Assembly (NCBI GenBank): GCA_913009205.1
Contig: CAJVYC010000001.1
Span: forward strand, 186,001 to 250,000
DNA: 64,000 bases
From: an uncultured Fluviicola sp.
GTDB taxonomy: Bacteria; Bacteroidota; Bacteroidia; Flavobacteriales_D; Crocinitomicaceae
Reading direction: 5' to 3'
The position numbers and the translations under genes are program-made. The notes beneath the pieces were generated by a model. That model worked only from the letters and a program-made list of their open reading frames with translations, did not search any database and was not told the DNA's origin. Below are positions 17,758-25,336 of this stretch, in pieces; the stretch's first letter is position 1, and the number at the start of each line of letters is the position of its first letter.

Positions 17758-19146
17758 ATGGAAATTTTTATTGTATCCGTTTTTGTTCTTGGTTACCTAG
17801 CGATAACCTTAGAACATACTCTAAAAATCGATAAGCTGGTTCCAGCTTTGCTCATGATGGCATTGGCTTGGGCCGGAATTGCTTTCGGTCTTGATAGCTT
17901 CCCTAATTGGTTTGATAGCCATGCTGGATCAATGGTGGATGGGTTTAAAGACTTACCTATGCATGCTGACCATGTTAAAGGTGCTATCCAACATGGACCA
18001 GCTTCAAAGTCAGACTGGATGGAATCCACTTTATTGCATCATTTCGGTAAAACATGTGAAATCCTAATGTTCCTAGTAGGAGCGATGACCATTGTTGAAA
18101 TTATTGATCACTTCAATGGTTTTAATACAATTAAAAGAATTATTAAGACAAGGAAAAAATCATTACTTCTTTGGATTGTTTGTATCCTAGGATTTATTCT
18201 CTCCGCTATCATAGATAACTTAACTGCCACAATTGTATTGATTACAATTCTTAGAAAACTTGTGAAAGATGGCAACTTAAGAATGTGGTATGCAGGTATG
18301 ATCATAGTTGCAGCAAATGCTGGTGGTGCTTGGTCACCAATTGGTGATGTTACCACTACAATGCTTTGGATGGGGAATAAAGTAACAGCAATGCAATTGA
18401 TAATTAAATTACTTCTTCCTTCATTAGTATGTATGATAGTTCCAACAGTAATCGCTTCTTTCTTACCTGCATTCAAAGGTAATATGGCAGCAGATGAAGA
18501 TGATGAAGATGAAACAAGTCCACACGGAACAAAAATGTTAGTATTGGGATTATTAATGATCGTATTCGTTCCAATCTTCAAAACTGTAACACATCTCCCT
18601 CCGTACGTTGGTATGATGTTGTCCCTTTCAATTGTCGCATTGGTTGCTGAGTTTATTAGCTCACGTGAATTCTCAATGACAAGTGTTGCGGAACATGAAA
18701 ATGGCGGTTCACATCATAGTAGTCCTACTTTTGGAGCGCTATCGAAAATCGAAATGCCATCGATTCTTTTCTTCTTGGGGATTTTGATGACGGTTGCAGC
18801 GATGGAATCACTTGGATTGATTTTCAATTTTGGACAAGATGTTAATAAAGCGCTTAATACAGATATATTTATAACATTGTTAGGAGCAGGATCGGCAGTT
18901 ATTGATAATGTACCTTTAGTCGCTGCTTCAATGGGAATGTTTCAACACGAAATAGACCATGAAACGTGGCACTTTATTGCATACGCTGCAGGAACTGGTG
19001 GAAGTATGTTGATCATCGGATCAGCAGCAGGAGTTGTTGCAATGGGAATGGAGAAAATTTCTTTCTTCTGGTATTTAAAGAAAATCAGTCTTTTAGCTCT
19101 TGTGGGTTATTTGGCTGGAGTGGCAGTATTCTTGCTATTCAAATAA
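17758..19146 (+). CDS. nhaD: Na+/H+ antiporter NhaD
   Basis: NhaD is an inner-membrane sodium/proton antiporter of the ion-transporter superfamily that extrudes Na+ in marine and halophilic bacteria. About a dozen hydrophobic helices are visible; hallmarks are IIDNLTATIVLITILRKL, ANAGGAWSPIGDVTTTMLW and GAGSAVIDNVPLVAASMGM, which carry the conserved polar residues in discontinuous helices. A His-rich cytoplasmic stretch (ENGGSHHSS) lies near residue 315. Length, 462 aa, is normal. It follows an amino-acid dehydrogenase and precedes the ExbB-ExbD set by 30 bp, so one long operon through folC is possible. Confidence 0.93.
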   Translation: MEIFIVSVFVLGYLAITLEHTLKIDKLVPALLMMALAWAGIAFGLDSFPNWFDSHAGSMVDGFKDLPMHADHVKGAIQHGPASKSDWMESTLLHHFGKTCEILMFLVGAMTIVEIIDHFNGFNTIKRIIKTRKKSLLLWIVCILGFILSAIIDNLTATIVLITILRKLVKDGNLRMWYAGMIIVAANAGGAWSPIGDVTTTMLWMGNKVTAMQLIIKLLLPSLVCMIVPTVIASFLPAFKGNMAADEDDEDETSPHGTKMLVLGLLMIVFVPIFKTVTHLPPYVGMMLSLSIVALVAEFISSREFSMTSVAEHENGGSHHSSPTFGALSKIEMPSILFFLGILMTVAAMESLGLIFNFGQDVNKALNTDIFITLLGAGSAVIDNVPLVAASMGMFQHEIDHETWHFIAYAAGTGGSMLIIGSAAGVVAMGMEKISFFWYLKKISLLALVGYLAGVAVFLLFK

Positions 19147-19176
19147 TAAATAAACATTTTTAAACGTTAAAACAAT

Positions 19177-19878
19177 ATGAGTTTATCTTTTCTTTTACAA
19201 GTACAAGCTACAGGCGCTCCAGGAGCCGAGACAGGTGTTAAGGAAGTTGCCGTTTGGGAAATTCTTAAAGATGCAAGTCAAACAGGATTTGGTTTGGTTA
19301 TTAATATTCTATTGGCTTTAATGCTTGGATATTCAATCTTCATTTTTGTTGAACGTTATTTAGCCTTGAGAAAAGCATCGAAGTTAGAAGCCGGGTTCTT
19401 AGCAAAAATCAAGGATTATATTCTTAGTGGAAAGATTGATTCTGCAAAAGATTATTGTTCTAGAACTGACTCTCCTTCTGCACGGATGCTAGAAAAAGGA
19501 ATTTCAAGGTTGGGTAAACCTATTGAAAATATTACTGCGACAATTGAGAATACGGGAAAACTTGAAATTCTTCGATTGGAACAACGTTTGAGCTTTTTAG
19601 CGACGGCAGCAGGTGCCGCCCCAATGATTGGATTCCTTGGAACTGTAGTTGGTATGATCATTGTTTTTATAGATTTAGGAAACGCAACTTCGCTTGATTT
19701 ACAAGTGATCGCACCCGGTATCATGACGGCAATGGTAACGACTGTTGAAGGATTGATTGTTGGTATTATAGCTTATGTAGGATATAACTACTTGGTTGCG
19801 AAAGTTGAAAAAGTTGTTTACCAGATGGAAAATGACGCTTTAGAGTTTACAGATTTATTGAACGAACCGGGTAAATAA
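19177..19878 (+). CDS. exbB: MotA/TolQ/ExbB proton channel family protein
   Basis: This is the inner-membrane channel subunit that uses proton-motive force to energise outer-membrane import. It has an N-terminal hydrophobic helix (VINILLALMLGYSIFIFVERY), a cytoplasmic part, and the conserved paired helices with FLATAAGAAPMIGFLGTVVGMI and GIMTAMVTTVEGLIVGIIAYVGYNYL. Length, 233 aa, is normal. It is followed by exbD after 6 bp and a TonB-like gene, making a complete energy-transduction set, which would serve the two TonB receptors further along the window or others in the genome. Confidence 0.92.
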   Translation: MSLSFLLQVQATGAPGAETGVKEVAVWEILKDASQTGFGLVINILLALMLGYSIFIFVERYLALRKASKLEAGFLAKIKDYILSGKIDSAKDYCSRTDSPSARMLEKGISRLGKPIENITATIENTGKLEILRLEQRLSFLATAAGAAPMIGFLGTVVGMIIVFIDLGNATSLDLQVIAPGIMTAMVTTVEGLIVGIIAYVGYNYLVAKVEKVVYQMENDALEFTDLLNEPGK

Positions 19879-19884
19879 GCAATT

Positions 19885-20292
19885 ATGAATTTAGGATCAA
19901 GAAATAAAATAAAAACTGATGGTGGCATGGCTTCGATGACAGATCTTGTCTTTCTGTTATTGATCTTTTTCATTATTATGGCGTTAATGAGTAACCCTCA
20001 AGCGAAAGTTGACGTCCCAGAGAATAGTAAATTACCCCCAATAACAGATCCGACGGCAGCGTCGGTTGTTATAACAGAAGACAACCTGTACGTTGTTTTT
20101 CCCGGAGGAGACATGAATGCACCGAGACAATTTGAAGATATTCAAGCCGAAGCAAATGCTGCAGTAGCAAATCACGGACAGAATAGATTGAAAATTGAAG
20201 GACACAAAAATGCAGATTACGAAGCAGTGTTTAATGTTTTAGCAATGGCACAAATAAATGGTTGGGAACCAGTCCTAGCCTATAAAAAATAG
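19885..20292 (+). CDS. exbD: ExbD/TolR-like biopolymer transport protein
   Basis: ExbD partners ExbB; its single transmembrane helix holds the proton-carrying aspartate. Here GGMASMTDLVFLLLIFFIIMAL shows the SMTDLVFLLLIFF signature, the D being at residue 20. The periplasmic domain follows, with EDNLYVVFPGGD and the LKIEGHKNADYEAVFNVLAMAQ helix. Length, 135 aa, is normal. It lies between exbB and the TonB-like gene with gaps of 6 and 4 bp. Confidence 0.92.
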   Translation: MNLGSRNKIKTDGGMASMTDLVFLLLIFFIIMALMSNPQAKVDVPENSKLPPITDPTAASVVITEDNLYVVFPGGDMNAPRQFEDIQAEANAAVANHGQNRLKIEGHKNADYEAVFNVLAMAQINGWEPVLAYKK

Positions 20293-20296
20293 AATA

Positions 20297-21019
20297 ATGG
20301 CAACAGTACCAATAGTAAACACATTCGATAGAAGAGCGGGAGTAATTTCTGCTGTAATCGCTATGGTTTTACTATTGATAGTCATTTTGTTTTTAACGTA
20401 CGAGCAAGCGGATCCATTACCAGAGGATATTCCAATTGAATTAGCAGCACCCTTGAATGTAACTGAAGTTTATGATGTAGTAGCAGATCTAGGTGGTGGA
20501 GGTGGAACTCCATCCGAAGCTCAACAAAAGAATCCAAAGCAAATTGAACAAGTTTTAACTTCCCCAACTTCGGATACTCAAGTAAGTTCTGGAACTGGAA
20601 CGAATACAAGCGCACCTTTTGATAACGGTCCTTCTGGAGACGAAACACCTAATATGTTCGGTTCTGGTGGAGATGGTGGCAATGGTGGTGGTGGAAGTGG
20701 CCCTGGATTTGGACCTGACGGTGGACCTGGATCGAACGGCGGCCCGGGAGGCAACGGCAGTGGCGCGGGGAGATCAGTGAAGAAGCATGTTGATTTTGAC
20801 CTTGATTACGACCAAGTAGTTAAGTTTGCTTTCAAACTAACAGTTGACGCGAATGGAAATGTACTAAAAGCTGATGTCATCATGGGCCAAACCTCAACTA
20901 CGGACCAAGTTCTTATAAATAAGGTGAAAAACGCAGTGATCAGGCAAGTAAAGTATTCTAAATCCGAAGGATCTGCAGTTGTCTTTAAGAATTACACATT
21001 CAGTATCCAACCTAACTAG
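20297..21019 (+). CDS. TonB-like energy transducer with glycine-rich linker
   Basis: The protein has one N-terminal transmembrane helix (GVISAVIAMVLLLIVILFLTYE), an acidic segment, then a Gly/Pro/Asn-rich linker at about residues 115-158 where TonB normally has a Pro/Lys-rich spacer. The C-terminal ~80 residues resemble a TonB/TolA energy-transducing fold (VKFAFKLTVDANGNVLKADVIM, then YTFSIQPN). Position after exbB-exbD indicates it completes the complex. Glycine-rich spacers in such proteins are seen in Bacteroidota, but the outer-membrane partner is unknown. Confidence 0.8.
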   Translation: MATVPIVNTFDRRAGVISAVIAMVLLLIVILFLTYEQADPLPEDIPIELAAPLNVTEVYDVVADLGGGGGTPSEAQQKNPKQIEQVLTSPTSDTQVSSGTGTNTSAPFDNGPSGDETPNMFGSGGDGGNGGGGSGPGFGPDGGPGSNGGPGGNGSGAGRSVKKHVDFDLDYDQVVKFAFKLTVDANGNVLKADVIMGQTSTTDQVLINKVKNAVIRQVKYSKSEGSAVVFKNYTFSIQPN

Positions 21020-21025
21020 AATCTA

Positions 21026-22231
21026 TTGATCGATTGGTTGTATAAGCAGTTTCCATCGTATCAGTTTTTGGGTTCAAAAGCCTATAAACCTACGCTGGAG
21101 AATACCCATAAAATTTTTGACATTATTGGAAATCCTGAAAAGGAATTAAAATTCATCCATGTTGCCGGGAGTAACGGAAAAGGATCTGTTTGTTCACTCC
21201 TCTCATCTGCACTGACTGAATCGGGATTAAAAGTGGGCTTATTCACTTCACCGCATATTCTAGAATTTCAAGAGCGCATTCGAGTAAATGGCGTTTGTAT
21301 TCAAGAAGAAAATGTCAATTCATTTATAAAAAACATTCGAGAAACGGAATTGGATTTTAGTCCGTCTTTTTTTGAAATCACTTTTGGAATGGCTTTGGAT
21401 TATTTCAGAAAACAAGAATGCGACATCTGCGTTATAGAAACTGGACTTGGCGGTCGATTAGACGCGACAAATGTTATCACTCCCCTTTTGAGCGTCATAA
21501 CTACAATTAGCCTGGAACATACTAATATACTCGGAGAAACATTAGTAGAGATTGCCTTTGAGAAAGCTGGTATTATTAAACCAAACGTAAGGGTCGTATT
21601 GGGAGCTATTCATCCTTCGATTCATCACGTTTTTGAAAAGAAGGCCCAAGAAAACACTTCTGAAATTATTTGGAGTAAGAATACAGAGCCTTCAAGCTTA
21701 GAAGAATCATTTATTGCAGATTATCAAAAAGAAAACTTTAAAACGGCTCTATCAGCGATAAATGAATTGAATAAAGGAAGTTTCACTGTCTCAGCAGATC
21801 ACATCAAAAACGGCATTGAGAATCTAAATAAAAACACTGGATATTCTGGCCGACTACAAATTCTTGATCAAAATCCACTTACAATATTCGATGTTTCGCA
21901 CAACGCAGATGGAATACAAACCACCTTTGACGCGATGAAATCAATCCAAAAAGGAAATTTACACATCATTTATGGTACAAGTTCAGATAAAGATTTAAAA
22001 TTAATTCTGCCTAAATTCCCAGTTGAGGCCAGCTATTACATCACCGAATTTTCCAATCCAAGATCAGCAAAAATCGAAGATTTGAAAACCGCCTTCGAGC
22101 TTATAAACTTAAAATCAACTCTTTATTATTCCAATGCGATGGAAGCACTAAAAGCGGCAAGGTCAAATTCAGATAAAAACGATACTATACTTGTCATAGG
22201 AAGCTTTTTTCTCTTAAGCGATATTTTTTAA
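21026..22231 (+). CDS. folC: Bifunctional folylpolyglutamate/dihydrofolate synthase
   Basis: FolC adds glutamate to dihydropteroate and folates. The Mur-ligase-type P-loop HVAGSNGKGSVCSLL is near residue 50, followed by LFTSPHILEFQERIRVNG, ETGLGGRLDATNVI, SLEHTNILGETLVEIAFEKAGI and the C-terminal FDVSHNADG. Length, 401 aa, is normal. The start is TTG at 21026; no ATG lies close and the N-terminal WLYKQFPSYQ region aligns with the family. It follows the TonB-like gene by 6 bp, an unrelated passenger in the operon. Transcription ends before the tRNA-Val promoter. Confidence 0.94.
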   Translation: MIDWLYKQFPSYQFLGSKAYKPTLENTHKIFDIIGNPEKELKFIHVAGSNGKGSVCSLLSSALTESGLKVGLFTSPHILEFQERIRVNGVCIQEENVNSFIKNIRETELDFSPSFFEITFGMALDYFRKQECDICVIETGLGGRLDATNVITPLLSVITTISLEHTNILGETLVEIAFEKAGIIKPNVRVVLGAIHPSIHHVFEKKAQENTSEIIWSKNTEPSSLEESFIADYQKENFKTALSAINELNKGSFTVSADHIKNGIENLNKNTGYSGRLQILDQNPLTIFDVSHNADGIQTTFDAMKSIQKGNLHIIYGTSSDKDLKLILPKFPVEASYYITEFSNPRSAKIEDLKTAFELINLKSTLYYSNAMEALKAARSNSDKNDTILVIGSFFLLSDIF

Positions 22232-22248
22232 AATTTTTCAAAAAACAC

Positions 22249-22278
22249 TTGCTATTAAGAAAAACACCGCTATATTTG
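22249..22278 (+). promoter_or_regulatory. tRNA-Val promoter
   Basis: TTG at 22249-22251, a spacer of exactly 19 bp, and TATATTTG at 22271-22278 reproduce the Bacteroidota -33/-7 consensus. The tRNA begins 34 bp downstream. Confidence 0.85.
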
Positions 22279-22312
22279 CACACCCAATCGCGATATAAGG
22301 ATCATAAAATAT

Positions 22313-22387
22313 GGGGGATTAGCTCAGTTGGTTTAGAGCATCTGCCTTACAAGCAGAGGGTCACTGGTTCGAATCCAGTATTCCCCA
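22313..22387 (+). tRNA. tRNA-Val (anticodon TAC)
   Basis: A 7-bp acceptor pairs GGGGGAT with ATTCCCC; the D-arm contains TAGCTCAGTTGG, the anticodon stem-loop CTGCCTTACAAGCAG shows anticodon TAC, and the T-arm holds GGTTCGAATCC. The discriminator is A and CCA is only partly encoded. It is followed by a strong terminator. Confidence 0.97.
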
Positions 22388-22396
22388 CAGAAGGAA

Positions 22397-22425
22397 AAGC
22401 TTCATCGAAAGATGAAGCTTTTTTT
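22397..22425 (+). terminator. Terminator of tRNA-Val
   Basis: AAGCTTCATC and GATGAAGCTT form a perfect 10-bp stem capped by a GAAA tetraloop and followed by T-tract. Confidence 0.92.
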
Positions 22426-22435
22426 ATGCTTATAA
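22411..22435 (+). repeat. Direct repeat, left copy (terminator 3' half)
   Basis: The 25 bases from GATGAAGC to GCTTATAA recur exactly at 24677-24701, flanking the glycine-rich protein gene. The left stem arm AAAAGCTTCATC is shared too, but the loops differ. Confidence 0.85.
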
Positions 22436-22545
22436 ATCCAGAAATAAACATCAGATCCAGAAAGTTTCACCTACCAACTTTCCACAATTGAAGAAGTTCT
22501 TCTTAATTAACCTTATATTCATAAAATATCTAAAAATTCACTGAT

Positions 22546-24633
22546 ATGAAAAAAACACTATTACTCGTACTTGCGACCTTTGGTTTATTGGTCGCTGCTC
22601 AAGCCCAAACTTATAACTTTACAAATGCTTCTGCATCTGGACGTTTTGGACCTACTCAGTCACAAACCGATGCGGCGTATACGGCCACCAATCTTTTTGG
22701 AGCCGTGACAGTAATGAATCAGGGTATTCAAGAATGGATTGTTCCAACAACTGGAACTTATCGTGTCACAGCAAAAGGTGCCTGTGGTGGTGAAGGCCAA
22801 GGAGCCTTTAATCCTGGACTGCCTGGAACCGGTGCAACAATTGAAGGTGACTTCGCATTAACTGCTGGCACAACGATCTATATTGTTGTCGCTCAAAAAG
22901 GAGTTTATGCTGACAACGGATCTGGTGGTGGAGGCGGAAGCTTCGTATATACTGGAACTCCTGGTGGCGGTGGCTTAATGATTGCAGCCGGCGGTGGCGG
23001 TGGTCATGGTCACGGAGCATCACCGGCTACAGCCGCTCTTGGTGGCGGTGGTGGTGCAACTACTGCTCAAGTTGATGGATTACAGGGAGCCGGAAATGGC
23101 GGAAACTCTGGTCTTGGACTTGGTGGACTCATGGGAGTTGGATGTAACTTCGGTGGAGCTGGTTCTGGAGGTGCCGGTTGGACTGCCAATGGCCAAACTG
23201 CAACATGTGGTATTTCTACTGGCGGATCGTTTTCAACCTTCGTTGGTGGAGATGGCGGACCTGACGGACTTACAGGCGGATTTGGCGGCGGAGGTGGCTC
23301 TGACGGAAATGGATCACCTGGCGGCGGCGGCGGCGGTTATACAGGCGGTGGTGGTGGAAACACTTACAACAACACTTCTTGGGGAGCTGGTGCGGGAGCC
23401 GGTTCATTCAATAGTGGTTTGAATCCGATAAATACTGCAGGTATTAGCGGTGCTCCCAATGGATTTGTGCATGGATCAGTTACTATTGATTTCTTGTGTA
23501 CTCCTCTTGCTGGTATAACTTTAGACAATGCTTCATTATCTGACCTTGCTGACCCTTGTTCAGTGTCTCCGACTGCTCCAACTGCTACTACAAACTGTGG
23601 TACGATAGCTGGAATTCCGAATATTACTTTCCCAATGACGGGATCAGGAATAATTACTTGGACATTCGACGATGGTGTGAACCTTGCAACGCAAACGCAA
23701 AATGTAACAATTTCAGATACACAAAATCCTATTCCTGATGCGGCCAGCTTAAATGGTGCTTCTGGTCAATGCAGTGTTAGTGCACTTCCAGTTCCTACTG
23801 CAACAGATTGTGGTGGTGCAATTCAAGGTGTACCTGACGTAACTTTCCCATTAACAACACCCGGATTAACTGTAATCACGTGGAGTTATACAGATGGCTC
23901 TGGTAACACAGCTACTCAAACTCAGAATGTAAACATCAATGATGTAGCAGCTCCAAACCCTGATGTTGTAAGCTTGTCAGATTTAATGGAATGCTCAGGT
24001 TTCACACCTCCAACACCAACGGCAACTGATAACTGTGAAGGTGCAACTTCAGCAACTCCAGATGTTACTTTCCCAATTACTACAGGAGGTTTAACGGTTG
24101 TAACATGGACATATATTGATGGAAGTGGAAATACATCTTCACAAACTCAAAACATAACGATAACTGTGGTTAATACAACTGTAACGAGCGCGGCTGCAAC
24201 AATCACAGCGGATGCGACTGGCGCAACTTACCAATGGATAGATTGCGATAACGGAAATGCTCCAATTGTTGGCGAAACAAATATTTCTTACACAGCTTCT
24301 GTAACTGGAAACTATGCGGTTGAAGTAACAGAGAATGGCTGCACTGACATGTCAGCTTGTACACTTATCGATTTCACTGGATTGGAAGATATTAATTCAA
24401 ATAACTTTAAATTATATCCAAATCCAAACAATGGACAATTTGTAATCGATTTCCCAAATACACAGAATTATACTGTGACTGTATTTGATTTAACTGGTAA
24501 ATTATTACTGAGTAAATCAAATGTGTCGAATTCTAAAAACACAATTGATGGAAGTCAATTGAAACCGGGAACGTATCAGATTAGAATTTCTGATAGCAAC
24601 ACGTCAATCGTTAAATCGGCAGTGGTGCTTTAG
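22546..24633 (+). CDS. Glycine-rich T9SS cell-surface protein
   Basis: A signal peptide (LLVLATFGLLVAAQAQ) leads a glycine-rich region at about residues 80-300 with many GGGGG runs, like receptor/adhesin glycine-rich domains. Three roughly 80-residue HYR-like repeats follow, each with TATDCGG or TATDNCEG, then PDVTFP and TVxTWxYxDGSGNT, and an Ig-like segment (ATYQWIDCDNGNAPIVGETN). The end is a T9SS sorting domain (LYPNPNNGQFVIDFP, ... LKPGTYQIRI). It is probably an extracellular adhesin or matrix protein of 695 aa. It is monocistronic with its own terminator. Glycine codons raise the local GC content above that of the neighbours. Confidence 0.85.
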   Translation: MKKTLLLVLATFGLLVAAQAQTYNFTNASASGRFGPTQSQTDAAYTATNLFGAVTVMNQGIQEWIVPTTGTYRVTAKGACGGEGQGAFNPGLPGTGATIEGDFALTAGTTIYIVVAQKGVYADNGSGGGGGSFVYTGTPGGGGLMIAAGGGGGHGHGASPATAALGGGGGATTAQVDGLQGAGNGGNSGLGLGGLMGVGCNFGGAGSGGAGWTANGQTATCGISTGGSFSTFVGGDGGPDGLTGGFGGGGGSDGNGSPGGGGGGYTGGGGGNTYNNTSWGAGAGAGSFNSGLNPINTAGISGAPNGFVHGSVTIDFLCTPLAGITLDNASLSDLADPCSVSPTAPTATTNCGTIAGIPNITFPMTGSGIITWTFDDGVNLATQTQNVTISDTQNPIPDAASLNGASGQCSVSALPVPTATDCGGAIQGVPDVTFPLTTPGLTVITWSYTDGSGNTATQTQNVNINDVAAPNPDVVSLSDLMECSGFTPPTPTATDNCEGATSATPDVTFPITTGGLTVVTWTYIDGSGNTSSQTQNITITVVNTTVTSAAATITADATGATYQWIDCDNGNAPIVGETNISYTASVTGNYAVEVTENGCTDMSACTLIDFTGLEDINSNNFKLYPNPNNGQFVIDFPNTQNYTVTVFDLTGKLLLSKSNVSNSKNTIDGSQLKPGTYQIRISDSNTSIVKSAVVL

Positions 24634-24652
24634 ATTTAAATAAATTTAAGTA

Positions 24653-24690
24653 AAAGCTTCATCTCAGTTGAATTGAGATGAAGCTTTTTT
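24653..24690 (+). terminator. Terminator of the glycine-rich protein gene
   Basis: AAAAGCTTCATCTCA pairs with TGAGATGAAGCTTTT around GTTGAAT, followed by T-tract. Outside the loop it is nearly the same as the tRNA-Val terminator. Confidence 0.9.
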
Positions 24691-24701
24691 TATGCTTATA
24701 A
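24677..24701 (+). repeat. Direct repeat, right copy (terminator 3' half)
   Basis: Exact 25-base copy of 22411-22435, 2.27 kb away. Confidence 0.85.
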
Positions 24702-24761
24702 GTTGGTAATTTGTATCCTTCGAAATCAATTAAAATTCAAACCAGTCAAACCTTAACAAAG

Positions 24762-24863
24762 ATGAAATTTATCCTAATCACGTTACTCGTTGAATTTGCC
24801 ATTTCCAATGCATCTGCTCAAAATATTTATTACAAAGGATTTGAAATTGGAGAAATCTCTTGA
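24762..24863 (+). pseudogene. 5' stump of a secreted-protein gene
   Basis: An ATG opens a signal peptide (MKFILITLLVEFAISNASAQ) followed by NIYYKGFEIGEIS and a TGA at 24861. The 33-residue product has only a leader and a few mature residues. At its end the sequence turns directly into a minus-strand MBOAT fragment, so the rest of the gene was lost at a deletion junction near 24860. Confidence 0.7.
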
Positions 24864-25244
24864 AATGTGAAAAATGATATTCCAATCGGAACGTGAATTT
24901 TATCCAAATGAAGTTTATCTGCCCATGTCAATTCGAGGAAATTATTGACGTTATCAAAAAGAAAATTGAAATATTTAAACCAAAAAAGAAGCCCCAGATT
25001 TAGAAGAGTCCCGATGGTGAGAATGAGTCTCCGCCTTTCATTGGGATGGTTCATCATAACGCTGACGGCAAATTCAGAAGAATCGAAGCGATCATGATCA
25101 CCACAATTTCCGACTCCCCCCAAGCTAGAAAAATAAACTTGCAAAAAGTAAAATCATATTTCTAATTCGAACAAGCATCGCAATACTTGCAATCAAAATG
25201 ATTGGAAGAAATAGAAATAAGAATATGACGGAAGTGAGTATCAT
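24860..25244 (-). pseudogene. 5' fragment of an MBOAT (AlgI-like) O-acyltransferase gene
   Basis: From ATG at 25244 the minus strand encodes an MBOAT N-terminus: a first helix (IFLFLFLPIILIASIAM), then RNMILLFASLFF and a TAG where family members continue YAWGE. The continuation AWGESEIVVIMI is present in another frame, so there is a frameshift near 25120. A further frame change leads into NHPNERRRLILTIGTLLNLG, FWFKYFNFLF, and VPIGISFFTFQ, all typical AlgI positions. The fragment stops at FTFQ, with about 350 residues missing. MBOAT enzymes O-acylate surface polysaccharides. Two frame breaks and truncation make it non-functional. Confidence 0.85.
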
Positions 25245-25336
25245 TAAGGCTTCAAATGTAAAGTGTTACCATAAAATAACCGCAACGGAGCATTCTTTAT
25301 TTCATTTTAGTATTTTTAAGGGAACAACGACTTATA

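Noticed and set aside
22808-23422. Overlapping ORFs on both strands within the glycine-rich gene
   Set aside because: GGN-codon repeats leave several frames open by chance; only the 22546-24633 frame has a leader and sorting domain.
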